A DNA stretch of 64,000 bases from Steromphala cineraria (GCA_916613615.1 OU744732.1:59719227-59783226); one strand, 5' to 3'. Positions 22,839-36,073 are shown, numbered from the stretch's first letter. The notes: generated by a model not told the origin, from the sequence alone. Numbers and translations: made by a program.

Positions 22839-24345
22839 CTGTAACGGTTCCAAACAAAAAATGACATTAATTTACAATTTAACCACTCGTACATAATGTG
22901 CATATCCTGATTCCTAGGAACATTAAGATCAGCAAATAATCCTGCATTTGTCATCATCGTTTATTTCCAGCATTTCAGACTATTCTAATCTCATAATTGC
23001 CTGGATGAACACTCACATCTGATGAAGCTTTCATTGTTTGCACTGTCTGGAATTAAATTGACCATGCAATGTATCAGGCTTTGGGTATCTCACTTATCAT
23101 TGGAGCGGTCTGAGAGAATGTCTCAAGTACCATGATAATTAGGAAGTTAACTGTGAATAAACTGTCAGTACATCTGGTGTTATAATCACCATCACATAAG
23201 ATATTTCTATATAAAATATTTGAACAAGATTTAAGAAAACAATCATTTAAACAACTTTGAAACATATAATATAATATATTGAATATGTTAATCAAAACTG
23301 GTGATAACGATCATTTGTTGACTTTATAGCAAACTCAGTAACTATATGATTTTGAAGTTCAAAGGAATTCAAAAGGAGAAGATATTGCAGCAGAAATCAA
23401 AATCTATCACAGAGCCATTGGTGGCATATATAGAATCACAAAAGTGTGGTCACTAGCTTGTGTATGTGTGTGCAGATATCATGTCATTTGTGTCTTTTTT
23501 GGACGTATTTTATATAACTTGAGTAGAAAATGATTGCGCATCACCCATTTAGGACCGCCTGGTCTCCAAAGCAAACCTTTGAATGTTGGAATTATTTAAA
23601 TTCAGTAAAAAATTATCCTTTGACTTAAGTTTAATACTGATCACTTGTGACGGTTTTGGAGAAAAACAATAATCAGTATTTTCAAAATATGACCTCTTAA
23701 ACTTCAATGATCAAAATTGAAATTGAATGAAATGTTTGTTGCTTCCTTTGACATTTTAATAAAAAGGCAGGTGAAACATATCATACGTAAGTAGAACATC
23801 TTTTTTGCCATTAGTAAAGGGATCAACAGAGATTGATGAATCTTTGCATTCGACTTAAATGTCAATTATTCCACCGCAAACAAAGTAACTTGGTTCAATT
23901 TGACCACGCCGATTAAAAGCATTTGTATATACACAAAATCTGTCATGTATGAAAACATTTAATAAAGATTGTAACATGACTTCAGTAAATACTCGTTTCT
24001 GATTGGTTGATTTGAAGGATTTCCCAGTGTGAAAAGGGCAATGAACACCCGCAAATTGGCTGTGGCGAATCACCGCGAAAGGATACATTAATTGGTCCGC
24101 CTCAACATTTAAAATGTTCTGATTCTCCAAATATTCGTGCCCGATTCACAATTTACTGTTGTTGTTGTCATTTTCTAACTTGCGCATTCCCGTAGATGCC
24201 AAAAATCCTTTTCTATTTGCTTTAGTTTTATGTAACTAAACTTTCTTAATTGGCTATGGTTCTCCTTATTTGCCACATTGTGCCATGCGGCCGGTTTCTT
24301 TTGAATGCCGTTCCCATGGCACGACGTCACAAAGGCCAACGGATA

Positions 24346-24361
24346 TGACGTCATGACGTCA
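24346..24361. promoter_or_regulatory. Tandem CRE-type palindromes, unit 2 block f
   Basis: Two abutting TGACGTCA sites, where units 1 and 3 have one. A CGTCACAATGG motif follows in each unit. Confidence 0.35.
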
Positions 24362-24688
24362 TCATGACCGTCACAATGGTCTGGGCGAGTTTAAGATATG
24401 TGTTCAGTCGGGTTTGTTCCTGTTGGTTTATGAATTTTATAACTGTTTTGTCTCTCATAAATTTCACAGTGAAAACTATAAGATCTCATCGTTATGAGTG
24501 CAACTGGTTTGCAATATAAGAACACTATTTTAATGTCTAAAACACTGGGAATTCCTTCTTCTTTATATAGCTGCGAACACCTTTAACAATAATGGATCAG
24601 TCTTTAGATCCTTTCAACTCAGAGTTCCCTACGCAAAAATAGAGTTCGCTCTTAAAAGGCCTATAACTAATGGTCATGTTACAATATC

Positions 24689-25244
24689 GATAAATAGTTG
24701 CGATTGTAAAATTTCCAGGATTCATTGTTATTCAACACCCGAAAATTTAAGCGTTTAAAACCTTCGGCTAACGCCGTCGGTTTTAAACTAAATTTGCGGG
24801 TGTTGAATAACAATGAATCCCGGAAATTTTACAAACGCTTAGAGGATATTTGTGTTTTCTTGACAAATACCATGTTTATCTCATCGAGTGTGAAAGAAAG
24901 TTGTAACTTTTCTGCCTCACGAGATGAGATAAACATGGTATTTGTCAAGAAAACACAAATTTTCTATTTATTTTATGATTTAATCGTTGTATTTCTAACA
25001 AAATTGAAGTGCATTTACGTTGAGTCGGCTTCAAAGAGAACCCGTCGCCAAAGCAACAACATGACGTCATGAGCGTGTCATTACGTCAGAGCATAGTTCG
25101 ATGACGTCAGGTCATTGTTGTTATCAGTCACTAGTGACTGATAACACGTTCCATTGTTATTGTCACTAGTGACTGATAACACGGTTTACTGTCATTGATA
25201 GATCTCGGTATTTCACCGCCAATCATATAATAAAACTATTTATC
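24689..25244. mobile_element. 556-bp palindrome cluster, unit 2
   Basis: The full-length counterpart of the unit 1 and 3 fold-backs. From left: a long stem (about 24705-24833) around loop 24763-24778; a perfect 38-bp inverted repeat (24848-24885 and 24923-24960) with a 37-nt loop; two CRE sites (25062, 25102); a perfect 26-bp palindrome centred on CACTAGTG (25120-25145) and a second imperfect one at 25157-25180. The right outer end ACTATTTATC matches the other copies. The 115-codon ORF at 24725-25072 is just a reading through these arms. Confidence 0.7.
24725..25072. repeat. Long inverted repeats within the unit 2 palindrome
   Basis: Contains the perfect 38-bp inverted pair 24848-24885 / 24923-24960. 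In DNA or RNA this would make a long hairpin; in single-stranded form it could be a substrate for cruciform extrusion. No mature small RNA can be deduced. Confidence 0.75.
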
Positions 25245-26417
25245 TTCTAATTCAAATGAAGACAAATGTTTTCTTTACAGTTTCCATGTTATGCTGACCT
25301 TACAAACTAATGTATGTATGTTAAGGGTTAAAGGTAACATGTATTTCTATGTTTCTTTGTGTATCGTCAATTATCCATTACACTCAAGGCAAAACTCTAT
25401 ATGAACATCTTCACTGAGGTTTTACAATATAAACACCATAGTGTGTAACTATGTCTATTTAGTGGAACAGCAATGTCAATCATCTGCCAAGCGAGTTCAA
25501 TCCCATGTCAACATGCAATTTCCTCACATCAACATCTATGGATGGATGCCTGTCAGAGACTTCAATCATATGTTGACTAAAACTTCAAGCTACCCTCTCA
25601 CTTAACTCTGTGCAAATATATGTTCTCGTGGAATCAATTTTCCTAGTGAAAGTACTCACGCAAGGACATTGATACAAAATATTGCATATTTGATATTCAA
25701 TTACTGTTATGAATTTATTGTTTTGTTTACTTCTTATTGAAATGAGGGACAGGAAAAATGAAACAGATTCCATTGCCAAACGTGATGGTGAAATAGTTAC
25801 AAAGAGTAACAGAGCGTCACTGCCAAGAATTATAACAGATTATGACATAATATTGCTTGAAACATGAAAAATAGTTGTTTTTGCAAAAAAATAGAAAATT
25901 GATGAGGAACATATTGATTTGCTTTTCAGAAAGCAGAGTCCTGACTATGTGCATGTTCATAGCATAAAATGAGAGCCTGTAATGATTGTTTTGGACCCCC
26001 TCTTTTGAAGGATTGTTTCATTTTTTAATTCTGATACCGGTGTAACATTTATCGTGGATTATTTGTTTTTCGAACTGTAAATTTTTAAAATTTGATTAGG
26101 TTTATGAAGAGACTAATTATTCCTTTTTTATCATATGTATACCTAGTCCCGGTATTTCACAAAAAACAATCGGATTTCCCTTTTAAATTCAAAACAGAAC
26201 CGATTCAGATAGATAAACAGTAAATGCTAACCCCCAAAAAACACTGGAATGATTCTAAACACATATTTAATGCAAACGTTTTACAGATAATCAAACACAC
26301 CTACCAAATGGTGTGAATGTCAAATACAGAGTGGTCAATAAACAAACATCTCAGTTCTAACGTAGTGTATAGAGCTAATGGTATTAACTCTTGACAGTTT
26401 GATATGGATGATTCCAT

Positions 26418-26541
26418 TATGAACAACACTAGCAGAAGCCCACAAAGCAGTAACAATGCTAATTGGTTTTGATTTACAGAAAGGCTTACAGCGTTAGAGC
26501 ATGGGTTCCAAACACAAAGTGGAATGATTGATCAATGGAGG
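26418..26541 (+). other. Conserved island of block i, unit 2
   Basis: Same island. The acceptor-like GATTTACAG is followed by a frame reading LEHGFQTQSGMIDQW and AG with GTAAATAG as donor-like end. AAC ACT AGC AGA AGC precedes it. Confidence 0.33.
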
Positions 26542-26589
26542 TAAATAGCATAACTGTGCTGTTTTCGTTTATGCAAGTAATTTCTATCA

Positions 26590-28790
26590 GGATTATTAGT
26601 TGACTGTATCTATTTAACATATTTGAAATGATTTTAACTGTTGTAGTCAGGCAACCAATCTTTTATTCTTACTCCTTCTAGAACAATATTTATCAACATA
26701 TTCCATTATGAAAATAAATGGTTTCTTGCTTGAAACTCGAAAGACCAAAGTTTAACTATATGCTATAGTTGAAGACAATATAAAGTACGACAAATTTCAG
26801 AAAACAATAAAAACTATGGTAAATTAGGTTAACTCATACGAATTCTGAAAGACTGAACCATGTCATTTCTTCATTATTGCTATTGTAGATAGAAACATAT
26901 AAGATGATAAAATTGTACATTTTCTATACTACCCTACATTTACTTTGCTGCTGACATGGATAAATATCAAGTAAGAGTAACTTCGACTTTAACGGTAGTT
27001 TAGCACTGCAAACAGAATTAAACTAATGTCGTAATCAATAAGAAGATGTCTATTAGAGATTGAAGCTTTGTTCGAGTTCGAATGATTATTAATATTCTAA
27101 CCCTTGGTCGAGATTTTTTGTATTTTGTATTTAGTTTTGATTGGTTTTTAAGATACTTTTACCTCAAATATGGTAGTAATCAGTATATCTCAAGTGTTTT
27201 ATCAGTACTCGAGGGTCATTTCTCAGAATGAATATAGAAATCTGTCATTTCATTTTTGTCAACCTTCATATGATTTCCTTTGTAAGATAGAATGACATAT
27301 TGATGACATCACCTTTTACCTTTATACAAAAATAGTTTATCAATTTATCATTGCAAGAACACGTTTTATCAACAACATTATGTTTCGTGTCGCAACAACA
27401 CTCTAATAACTCTAAACAGGCAAAGATGTGTTTTTAATGCATAATTAAATGTTCAAATACACAATCTGATTTATAAAAGCTCAAAAGGAATGTTTTCAGT
27501 AAAAAAGAATTGATTTGTTGCTTATCTCCTGCAATTTCAGTTCATTTTCATTCATCAACGTCTTCATTGGTTTAATGTTTCTGTCCTTGTTATCTATTAG
27601 TTTCCCTTAACTAATTGGAAAACACAAGAAATGTACCAGAAAAGGAAATGAATTTCTTTGACAATGTTTCACAATATAAAAAATATGTTTCTTTAAACTT
27701 ACAATAAACTCTTTTACACAATAAATTGCTTTATTCCATTTATGTAAGCGAGACTTTCTCTATAATGTTTCCATCTTTATTCTGATGTTTTAGTTAAACT
27801 AAGTTGTTTTTGAGATCGAAAATAAAAATGATGAAACCACATGTTTACTTATTGTCATGTTGTTATTACAAAAAACATATCAACGTTTATTACACGCCCG
27901 TGTAAGATACCGCAGTGTAATATTTTTACGGCAATATTAAACTAGTGTAATATCACAAGTATGATGTCACAGAAGTCAGCTGTTGTGACGTCACAATGTA
28001 AGCGCTTCGTCACAATGGGTGCCTAGTTGCGGAACTTGTTTGCGTGATTTTTAGGGCAAGTAATCAACAAAAAACTAAACTTCCTCGCTTTCGCTCGTTT
28101 TATACAAAATCAATAACTCGTCTAACAAAAATAGTATTAAATGGAAGGTCGTTTAGTATCCTCTATGTATCATTTAACATGATTATAAATTCAAACACTT
28201 TCAAGTTTCTGAAAGGCTCAATGATATGCTTTGCTGTAAAAATTAGGAAAATGTATTTATTACTTCCTAATGTTAATCTTACTCTATGATACTGTCAATA
28301 TATGTCATTTTATAAAAGTACTGCCTGCCTAAAAACTCAATCCAACGTTATGCGTCTTCCTCAAATTCCTTCTGCATGACGCCAAACTGTAAAGCCAGCA
28401 GTGAACTGCTTTGTTTATTTGTTTGAACGTATTTTCGAACCATTAGCAAAAACAGAATAAACGGAATAAATAAATTCTTTTTCTCTCTTTATGTATCAGC
28501 AATTACTTCTCTCAAAATACTCATGGATGTGTCTACAAAATAATTAATTGAAAATAATGAAATTTAAAAAATGAATAGGAAATGTCAATGCCTGTACCAG
28601 ATAAATATAACAGCCAATTTTTTAGTTCAATGGTTTTCATACCCTCGATCACATTGTGTATTTCTTTAAAAATCAATATAATGTTTTCGAATGATAAACA
28701 TGATAAGCAAATGTGACTCCAGTTGTGCCATCAATTGTGTAACTTTTTAAAAATGATTATATGTATAGCTCTTCCATTTCAAACTTAAAT
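26590..28790 (+). repeat. Block j, subtype beta (unit 2)
   Basis: Shares with unit 4 (59336-61190) a sequence version clearly different from alpha: both have AGGCAACCAATCTTTTATT and TTTCTTGCTTGAAA. It aligns with alpha at perhaps three quarters identity (for example CATCAACGTCTTC in both). It carries an inserted element at about 27855-28160 that unit 4 lacks. No gene is supported. Confidence 0.75.
27855..28160. mobile_element. About 300-bp insertion in unit 2 block j
   Basis: Unit 4 has the uninterrupted sequence (ATTTATTATATATGTGTATCATTTAGCATG near 60520). The insert is CpG-rich for this region (ACGCCCGTGTAAG, GTTGCGGAAC, TTCGCTCG) and holds TGACGTCA at 27986-27993 followed by CGTCACAATGG, the same pair as in block f. 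Exact ends and target duplication could not be fixed. The 81-codon ORF at 28044-28289 crosses its border. Confidence 0.55.
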
Positions 28791-28799
28791 TGACATTGC

Positions 28800-29310
28800 A
28801 TAAATGATTTGTGTCAAACGCATGTTATGGCACATTTCAACCAGGTAAAGTCATGTCCAATCCTCAGTTCAAGATCAATTCAAACTGCAATGGGATGTTT
28901 TAAACTCTTTATCAAACACTACTTGTTTTGTCTAATGCTCTTGAGTGTTCTTCATGTACATTACCTTTTTTCACAATATTACAACAATGACATGCTGCTT
29001 TATGTTTGCTTGTTAACAGCAGCAGGGAATAAGCAAGAGTCAATACATCATGATGAAATATCATTATAGAAATAAATATCAATGTGACTCCATCAGCAGT
29101 TGTGCTACAATTGTGTAACTGTTTAACATAGGAACAAAACTTATTTGTATACCTATCCTATTTCAAACTTAAGTTGACATTGCATAACAGATTTGTGTCA
29201 AACGCATGTTACGGCACATTTCAACCAGGTAAAGTCATGTCCAATCCTCAGTTCAAAATCAGTTCAAACTGCAATGGGATGTTTTAATCTCTTTACAAAA
29301 CGTCACTACT
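28800..29310 (+). repeat. 384-bp tandem duplication in block k, unit 2
   Basis: The segment beginning TTTGTGTCAAACGCATGTTA occurs at 28808 and again at 29192, with the same following 110 bp. Between them lies sequence (TGTACATTACCTTTTTTCAC onward) that also appears before the single k copy of unit 3 near 47675. Confidence 0.8.
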
Positions 29311-29666
29311 GTTGTCTATTGCTCTTGAATGTTCTTCATGTCAAGGCAGATACAGGAAATCGATGACAATTTAAAGAATGTCCTTTTAGCGGTACTCTAA
29401 TGTCACACTTCTGCCAAACGACTGCCTTTCCATGCTAACATTTAATTTCCTCACATGATAATCGATGAATAGATGTCTGTTTAGATCGATAACCGTATGT
29501 TTACAAACCTTATCGTCTGTTTGTCTGTCTGCAGAGTTGTGCTCATCGTTTACTCTCGTTTAACCGGATACTAGCTGCCAAGTTTCCCCAACCCTGGAAT
29601 CTGTCAGACTTAATACATATCATTCACGTGTACTTCTATAGACTGCGGATACTTTAATAAACACAA

Positions 29667-29891
29667 ATGAGGTGTGAAAGGCAGTCATATCATAGGTTTC
29701 TTAGATATGTAAGTATAAATAGAATATCATCTGCTCTAGTGTCAGTAGTAGCCCGGGATATCACACTGAACGTGCTTCACTCACTGGCACATACATCACT
29801 GATGTTTCTCTCATGTTATCTGTCTGATTTCCGTTATTTGCTGCCCTGTGGAATTGCTCCATCAACGATCACACAACTGGTACAACCATGA
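29667..29891 (+). CDS. Small ORF (74 aa) repeated in the array, unit 3; unrecognised
   Basis: This is the same ORF as in unit 1, with an ATG start and a TGA stop. Relative to unit 1 it has one 3-nt loss before the initiator motif and one 3-nt gain near 29839, leaving the frame intact. It contains the TATA box and initiator-like motif. No function is recognised. Confidence 0.22.
   Translation: MRCERQSYHRFLRYVSINRISSALVSVVARDITLNVLHSLAHTSLMFLSCYLSDFRYLLPCGIAPSTITQLVQP
29714..29748 (+). promoter_or_regulatory. Candidate TATA/initiator core promoter, unit 3
   Basis: TATAAATAG lies at 29714-29722 and the initiator TGTCAGTAG has its A at 29744, 30 nt downstream. A GC-richer stretch with CCCGGG follows directly. 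The pair is conserved in position within all five units. Confidence 0.45.
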
Positions 29892-31271
29892 CATACTGTC
29901 CACATTCAGCCTTTAATTACAGATGATTAGTTGAATCTGTGTGTTTCCCAGCAGTACCAATTACAGAAAGGTTCAATGTATAGTTGAACGTCAATGTTTA
30001 CTGCCCTGATTGAGAAAGTTTGATTAAGATAGAAACTGGGCTTGAGGCAAAGGGTGTTTGATTGTATAAATATTCTGAGGAATATCTCTTGTTAGATATG
30101 CAATGCGATCAAACCCTAGGACATTTTTCTAGAGGAAATAGGAAGTTTACTTTGTGATATTTATTATCTCTGATTGCTTTCATTCATTTATGTTTTTAAC
30201 AGAAACAAGTTTATATTCTCTCTATATCATGACCTTTTAAACATATTTTTTTTTAAATAGCAATTTTCCAAAATTGATTCGTCTTAAAATGGTTTTACAA
30301 TAAAAAGTTTTCTTTTGGAATATGCAATAAACCAAATAACAAAATGTTTACAAATCTTCCCCCTAGTTCATAGAAATATTGCTCAGGCATAACTGTGTAA
30401 TGCAAAGTAGGTTAAAATAATCCGGTTAATCAGATGTGAAATACATCCCAAAGTATGGCCTTGTTTGTTTTGGACGTTCCATTCTCCTCAAAAATTGTTT
30501 TTACAGAGTGATCCACTTGAAATGTAACCAAGATAGTTATTGAAATTCTCAAGGTTTGTTATGCCTAGAAACACGTGCAGCTCAAAAGATAAATTGTTTT
30601 TTGTAGTTAGTTACATCGACCTGAAATGAAACACCTGCTCTCATTATTATTCTTTACAATGTGCAAACAACGTTAACTGATAGTATAAGAGGTGCACTTA
30701 AACTTCTCTGCTTCACTTACAGTGTACAATTATTAAATTCTTCTAAGAAACTTTGAAAGATTTACACTTGTAGGTTATTTATTGCCGATAATATTCAAAT
30801 AGACGAACCGTTTCCACAACATTTTGGATGATTCACATTGTTAGTGATGAAGACTAGGCTTAAGCTAAAAACTACATTACCTGAAAAGGAATTCTCACCA
30901 ATGTGACTTATGATATTCAAATTATCAATACGAGTACAGAAGCATTGTTTGTTACCGATCGATACCATATTGTTTTCATAAAGTCATAAAGTTTGGGTAC
31001 GTTTTGTTAAACTTTACAATTCACAACAAAAGTGATATCTGGGTTGGAAATATTATTTGACGATATTCATGTAATAAATTAGAAACTCGAGTAAACGTTA
31101 ATTTGTGTTTTACTGTGATTACTATTTATTTTGTTAATTGTATTAAATCTGACCAGTGAAGCCAACTGCGAATATGGTACCATTTAAATGGTAGGCACAT
31201 TTTTAACCAATTTTCTGTCGAAACACGTTAAAACCAACAGGCAATACTTGTTTAATGTTAAGCACTCACAG

Positions 31272-31520
31272 TGGATTATTTCAAAGACGTTGTCAATTTA
31301 GAAAATCGTAGAATGATTAATGTGGGGTTTGAGGCACGAATATTTCCGACAATGAATGATCCCTTACCATTGATCACCAAAGACTTGCATCAGATTATTA
31401 GAAATAGAAATGCTGCAAGGGACGAGATTTCTCCGATCGTAAAGCTATTGCAAATCCCTATACCATAACGAAGTTATCAAATCAGAGATACAAGACCTGC
31501 TGACAATGAAGTCAGTTATC
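31272..31520 (+). pseudogene. Frameshifted copy of the 82-codon exon, unit 3
   Basis: The acceptor-like CACTCACAG is kept and the frame stays open to about 31440, with a 6-nt in-frame insertion near 31401 relative to unit 2. A one-base gain around 31450 then shifts the frame to a TAA at 31466-31468. The downstream homologous sequence up to the unit 2 stop is still present. Confidence 0.3.
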
Positions 31521-31948
31521 CTCTAAACTGAGGAGGACATCCATAGAGAATTGAATCTAATTCAACCATTCCTGAATGAATTGGTACTTGGTACGCTGCA
31601 ATTGTTTCCCTGATTTTTAATATCTTCGATGAAATTGAGACAGTAACAGTTAGTTGCAAACCATAATTAAAACACCTAACTACTGAAATTTAGTTTTATA
31701 ATTTACAGTGACTCCTGATATCTTAGTCAGTATCTTACTTATTTTGATCAATATATGACCTGTACTAATCTAAATCTGATATTTGAAATTGATTTACATT
31801 AGCTTAAACATCACCTTAGTTAGTTACGTATTTTGGCAAATTATTTAGGCACGTTAGTTATGCAAGTTACAGATTGGTTCGTTGAGGTGTAATGTACATG
31901 GAAATCTTGATTCTCGATTATTTTGTATTGTTATTGTTAATTGTTTAA

Positions 31949-32302
31949 AGGGGCAGTAGCACGTTTTTAGGGGGAACATAAGGTGATGTCAGAAAAATGA
32001 AAATTAATGGTTCTTATCTAAAGACAATGTATTTAAACTGAATGAAGCAGTAATAAATCAAATATATAATGTAAAGTTAAGCCATGCGATTCCTTTTCTT
32101 ACACAAAATGAATTAAAGGTGTTCACACAAAAATGGCTGCCAATGGATTTTATGTGAATCTATACATTATTCTCTGACTGTGGATGATTGGTTTGTGTAA
32201 TGAAATTTGTGACACTATCAAAGTTAAACATTTAGCATTAACTTACAATTATCAGTGAAAAATTGAAAATATAAAATTGTCAAAAAACGTGCTACTGCCT
32301 CT
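31949..32302. mobile_element. 354-bp MITE with TTAA target duplication, unit 3
   Basis: Ends are inverted: AGGGGCAGTAGCACGTTTTT on the left and its complement with one mismatch on the right. TTAA flanks both ends (31945-31948 and 32303-32306). Units 2 and 4 show the empty site GTTTAACACCATTATGAC. TTAA duplication is characteristic of the piggyBac superfamily, so a piggyBac-derived non-autonomous element is the best guess, although the terminal bases are not a familiar piggyBac start. It contains no ORF of note. Confidence 0.8.
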
Positions 32303-35300
32303 TTAATGCCATAATGGCTTTAAATGATTATTATGGCAGTTACAAATTTTTCAACAACTTCAAAACAGGGAGGATGAGACACTGTTGGTGTTATAGGGTA
32401 AGTAACATAGACAGAAGTGTATATCAAATCACAGAAAAATAAAATCTAAGAAGAATTGTGATTGAATTTGTCATCAATCTAAAATGCAACTGTTTTTGTA
32501 AACAAAATCGCTAAATTAAGTCTGTTTTAGAAGAAAAGTTTTAGAATCTATATTTTCAATTGAGTTACAACTAGCAGAAAAACAATTTTATCGACTTTAA
32601 TTTAAATGCTTACCTTATAAAACCTTTATTTGATTACATTTTTAAGAATGAACAGTATGAATGATTCAAGTAAAATTCGTTTACAAACTATGTTATCAAA
32701 GTTGGTTAAAACGACTGCATTTAAATTAGAAGGGTAAAAGATTGTCCATCAAAGTTTATATATAGTTTACTTTGAAAGCAGGTGATTTGACTATCCTTTT
32801 CTTATCATTGCTCAGTTTGAAACAAACATCTGATTTAGCTCTCATGTGTTGCACTGTCAGGAGTGAAATTGACCATGCCTAACATCAGAAAGACTGTATC
32901 TCACATATCATTGCACAGCTTCCTTAGAGAAAGTCTCAACTGCTATGCCACTTTACATTAAAATGTTTTTAGTCCTGAGAAGTTAACTTACTGCGATACA
33001 CATGAAATAAATTTATGTTGACAGTTACATATTTGCTATTGGGTCAATCTAGCAGCCACCAGTATGAGACGTCGTCCTGATGACCTATCGTAGGCAAAAA
33101 AGGAAACCGCGATTCATTAATCATATTCAGCATCACAAACAGTTCCAAATCGCGCAATCATAGGATGTATGGAATAAACATATGATAGCTTACGATCTGT
33201 TCTCAATAACAAATTGTTGACTGATGAATTCCTAACAACCTTAACTCTTTTTTGTAAGTGATAAGAAAAATATCAGCTGATTATATTTTGGTCGCATGTG
33301 TATAAAATGGTTTTGGTTTAATGATTAAAAATATTACTAATTTTCATCATTCTTTAAATATCTATTAAACATCTAAATCAATTGGTTGTAAAAGAACATA
33401 TCACACTTAGTAAAGAAAATAAATGAAACCAAACACTTCAAAGAACATCTAGGTTTTGATTGGTAGGAATGAACTCGATTACACTCATCAATTTGAACTT
33501 CCAATTTTCTTCCTAAATGATCAAAGAAGAAAATAATGGGTCTCTGACTATACTTAAAATGCAGTGTAGGATTGATATATTTTCGATATGTAGCACTTAA
33601 TAAAAAGTTAATTGCTTGACTCTGATTTGAGTGTTTGAAATATATTTTTAATGCTTATGGAGAAAAAAGTTGATAGAAAACATTCCTTAATTTCGTTCCA
33701 TATCATTTGAAATGATGTTTTCTGCATGAAATGTATGTTTTGTACAAGGATATCACATGAAATACTGTGCAATGCAAACAATACAATCAACGTGTGCTGT
33801 AAAGAAAATTAATATTTTAATTAGATGATTGATAATAATTTTTAACGAGTCAATTTTACAAAACATCATTTTGATATACATATAAATCAAATTATATTGC
33901 AATCATTCTTAACATAATACTTTTCAGAGAAAACGTTTGAATAATTGAAGTAATATTCTATCAGTTATATCAATTGTTTTTTAGATTCCAGTTTAAAACT
34001 TGACTTGACTAGAAACATAGGGTTCATGTTTTCTTAATCAAAAGACGATCTTACAAAAACTCGGTGTTACAGCTGAACTTGAAAACGTAGAGTGACTGAC
34101 GTTCGGCTTGTTTGAAATAACTGACTGTAAATTCTACACCTGTTTTCAAAACTTATGGTGACATGTTTCATGTTGATATTGCCTTGAGATAAATTAGCAA
34201 TGCAAACAAGTACTTGACATTGATTTGTAAGCAAAAATCCTGTGATACAGATTGCCTTAAGGAAAAATCGCTACTGCAACCTGTGAACTTTACATTACAA
34301 TTTGGTTAAAAAAATGTAATTCTTCTTAAAATCTTAGTTGTATTGAAATAGTTTTATCAAATTATCATTTTAATCTGTCCTGTCAAATGTCATTCTAAAA
34401 AGGTGACTGTTTCATAAATGGTCTGACCATGCAATGTATAAGACAGTGGTCAGACAGAAAGATAAGAAGCACGAGGGGGAAATTAAGACACAAGGTACAA
34501 AATTTTCAATCATTTAAGAAGCTATTCAACCCAAATCAAGGATCATTTGATTTTTCTCTTGAAATCCTTTCTATTGATACCTCATTTTCTCTAGTTATAA
34601 TCAATATGAATTGCAAGAGTTTGTTGAGCTAAACTTTCAAGAAACTAATAGCTTTACCATACGTAATTGCAATGGACAATTCTTTACAGTGGTAAACGAT
34701 GGCAATGAAATTACGTCAAAACAGAAAATGGTTTGAGAATGTGATAATTATGGTTATTGTAGCAAGTATAAATATGCTGTTATGCTGACCTTGGCAGTTG
34801 CAGTTTGCAGTTTGCAGTTAAAGTTTCAAATATTGCGATAATGAACATTCTCAAATTACAGTCACATAGCCTAACAAGGTTGTTTAGCAGTTGCCATTGT
34901 GCATGTTAATTTCATTCCCGATCCTCAAGCAATAGGTGAGCTGTTAATTATCAGTCGTCACCTGGACAATAATGACAAAATATTATACTTGAAAACATTG
35001 TGTACATTGTATTTGTTTCAGTTTAAGCTTACAATCTGTGGTCTTCTATAAACTCAGTGATCAATTTAGCTGCAAGTCATAATTCTAACTTAGCTTTGAC
35101 AGATAAAACTTTCAACTTTAGGAATCACCAAGTTAGTTGTTGGAGTCACATTATGCCAAAATGCAATTTCTATAAGACTTTTAGGCGTTTTTGATGTTGA
35201 TGAGCTATATAACAAACTATAAGTATTGACTGAGATATGTATACCACATAAAGCATTCGGGTTCGTGTCAAAGTGGAACATTGGTAAAGCAAATCATGGA

Positions 35301-35507
35301 ATGTTTCCTGAGCAAATATTCTGTACCCATGTTTAAGAGGATCCCATCACTTAGAAATATGTATTCACTAAACAAATAGAGATGTTCTACATTACTTATT
35401 CCTTTTTAACGAACCACTCCGTGGTTTCCATTATATATTGTTATATGTGGTATAATCCATATATTTATTTTTTCCCACTCATTCTTCTTCAAATGGCAAG
35501 AAAACGA

Positions 35508-35582
35508 TAAATACTTGTGTTCGATGAAAATCTTAAAACAGTCATAGATGTTCGTGGAAGCGAAATTCATACGCCTAATTAA
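35508..35582 (+). pseudogene. Conserved exon-like island, unit 3
   Basis: Same reading as unit 1 with ENLKTVIDVRGSEIHTPN and a terminal TAA. A stop (CGATAA) breaks the ATG-initiated version. If spliced downstream of that stop it could still be used. Confidence 0.28.
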
Positions 35583-36039
35583 ATATTTTTAATCATATAA
35601 TCTCTAAAACAGTATCTACTTATGACTGTCATTCAGATTGCATTAGATAAGTATGCAATATCACTGATTGACGTGCGTCATTGTCCCGTTTTTAATCATT
35701 CTGGCCACTTCAAATCTTCCTATTGCCACTATACATCGAAGATATGCTACAGAATGGTACTTCCTTGCAACATATGATACTGCAATAGATACAAATAGAC
35801 TAATTCATTGATTTTGCCGAATATATTTTTTATCTCATCAAGTGGAGTGAGAAAGTGATAATGACACTTTCTCACTTCACAGGAATAGTCTCTATATATT
35901 CTTCTTGTGAAAGTGACTGAGTGTATTTGTTTTAGAGTCAGCAACAGTAGGGACAAACTGCATCGCAGTGTTGGTTTGACCGAGATCTTATTTGTTTTCA
36001 TAAACACAAAGTAGCTTTAGTAGGATATATTGAACAGTC

Positions 36040-36073
36040 TTCACATTATATGGTTCTTCACATTATATGGTTC
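36040..36073 (+). repeat. 17-bp tandem duplication in unit 3
   Basis: TTCACATTATATGGTTC is present twice in a row; units 1 and 2 have one copy followed by about 23 bp that unit 3 has lost. Confidence 0.85.

Larger units (their letters stand above)
15272..29437 (+). repeat. Tandem unit 2 of the large array
   Basis: This is the second copy, 14.17 kb long. It has blocks a (with about 430 bp lost near 16300), b (16613-19170), c (19171-21460), e (21461-23869), f plus an expanded palindrome (23870-25244), g (25245-25967), i, j-beta (about 26590-28790) and k. Block d is missing: at about 21460 the sequence passes from the equivalent of 4075 to that of 6370. Block h is missing at about 25967. The j block is the divergent beta subtype shared with unit 4. 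Block k carries a 384-bp tandem duplication. Confidence 0.93.

Noticed and set aside
24725..25072. 115-codon ORF in unit 2
   Set aside because: It is a translation through inverted repeat arms; units 1 and 3 do not have it.
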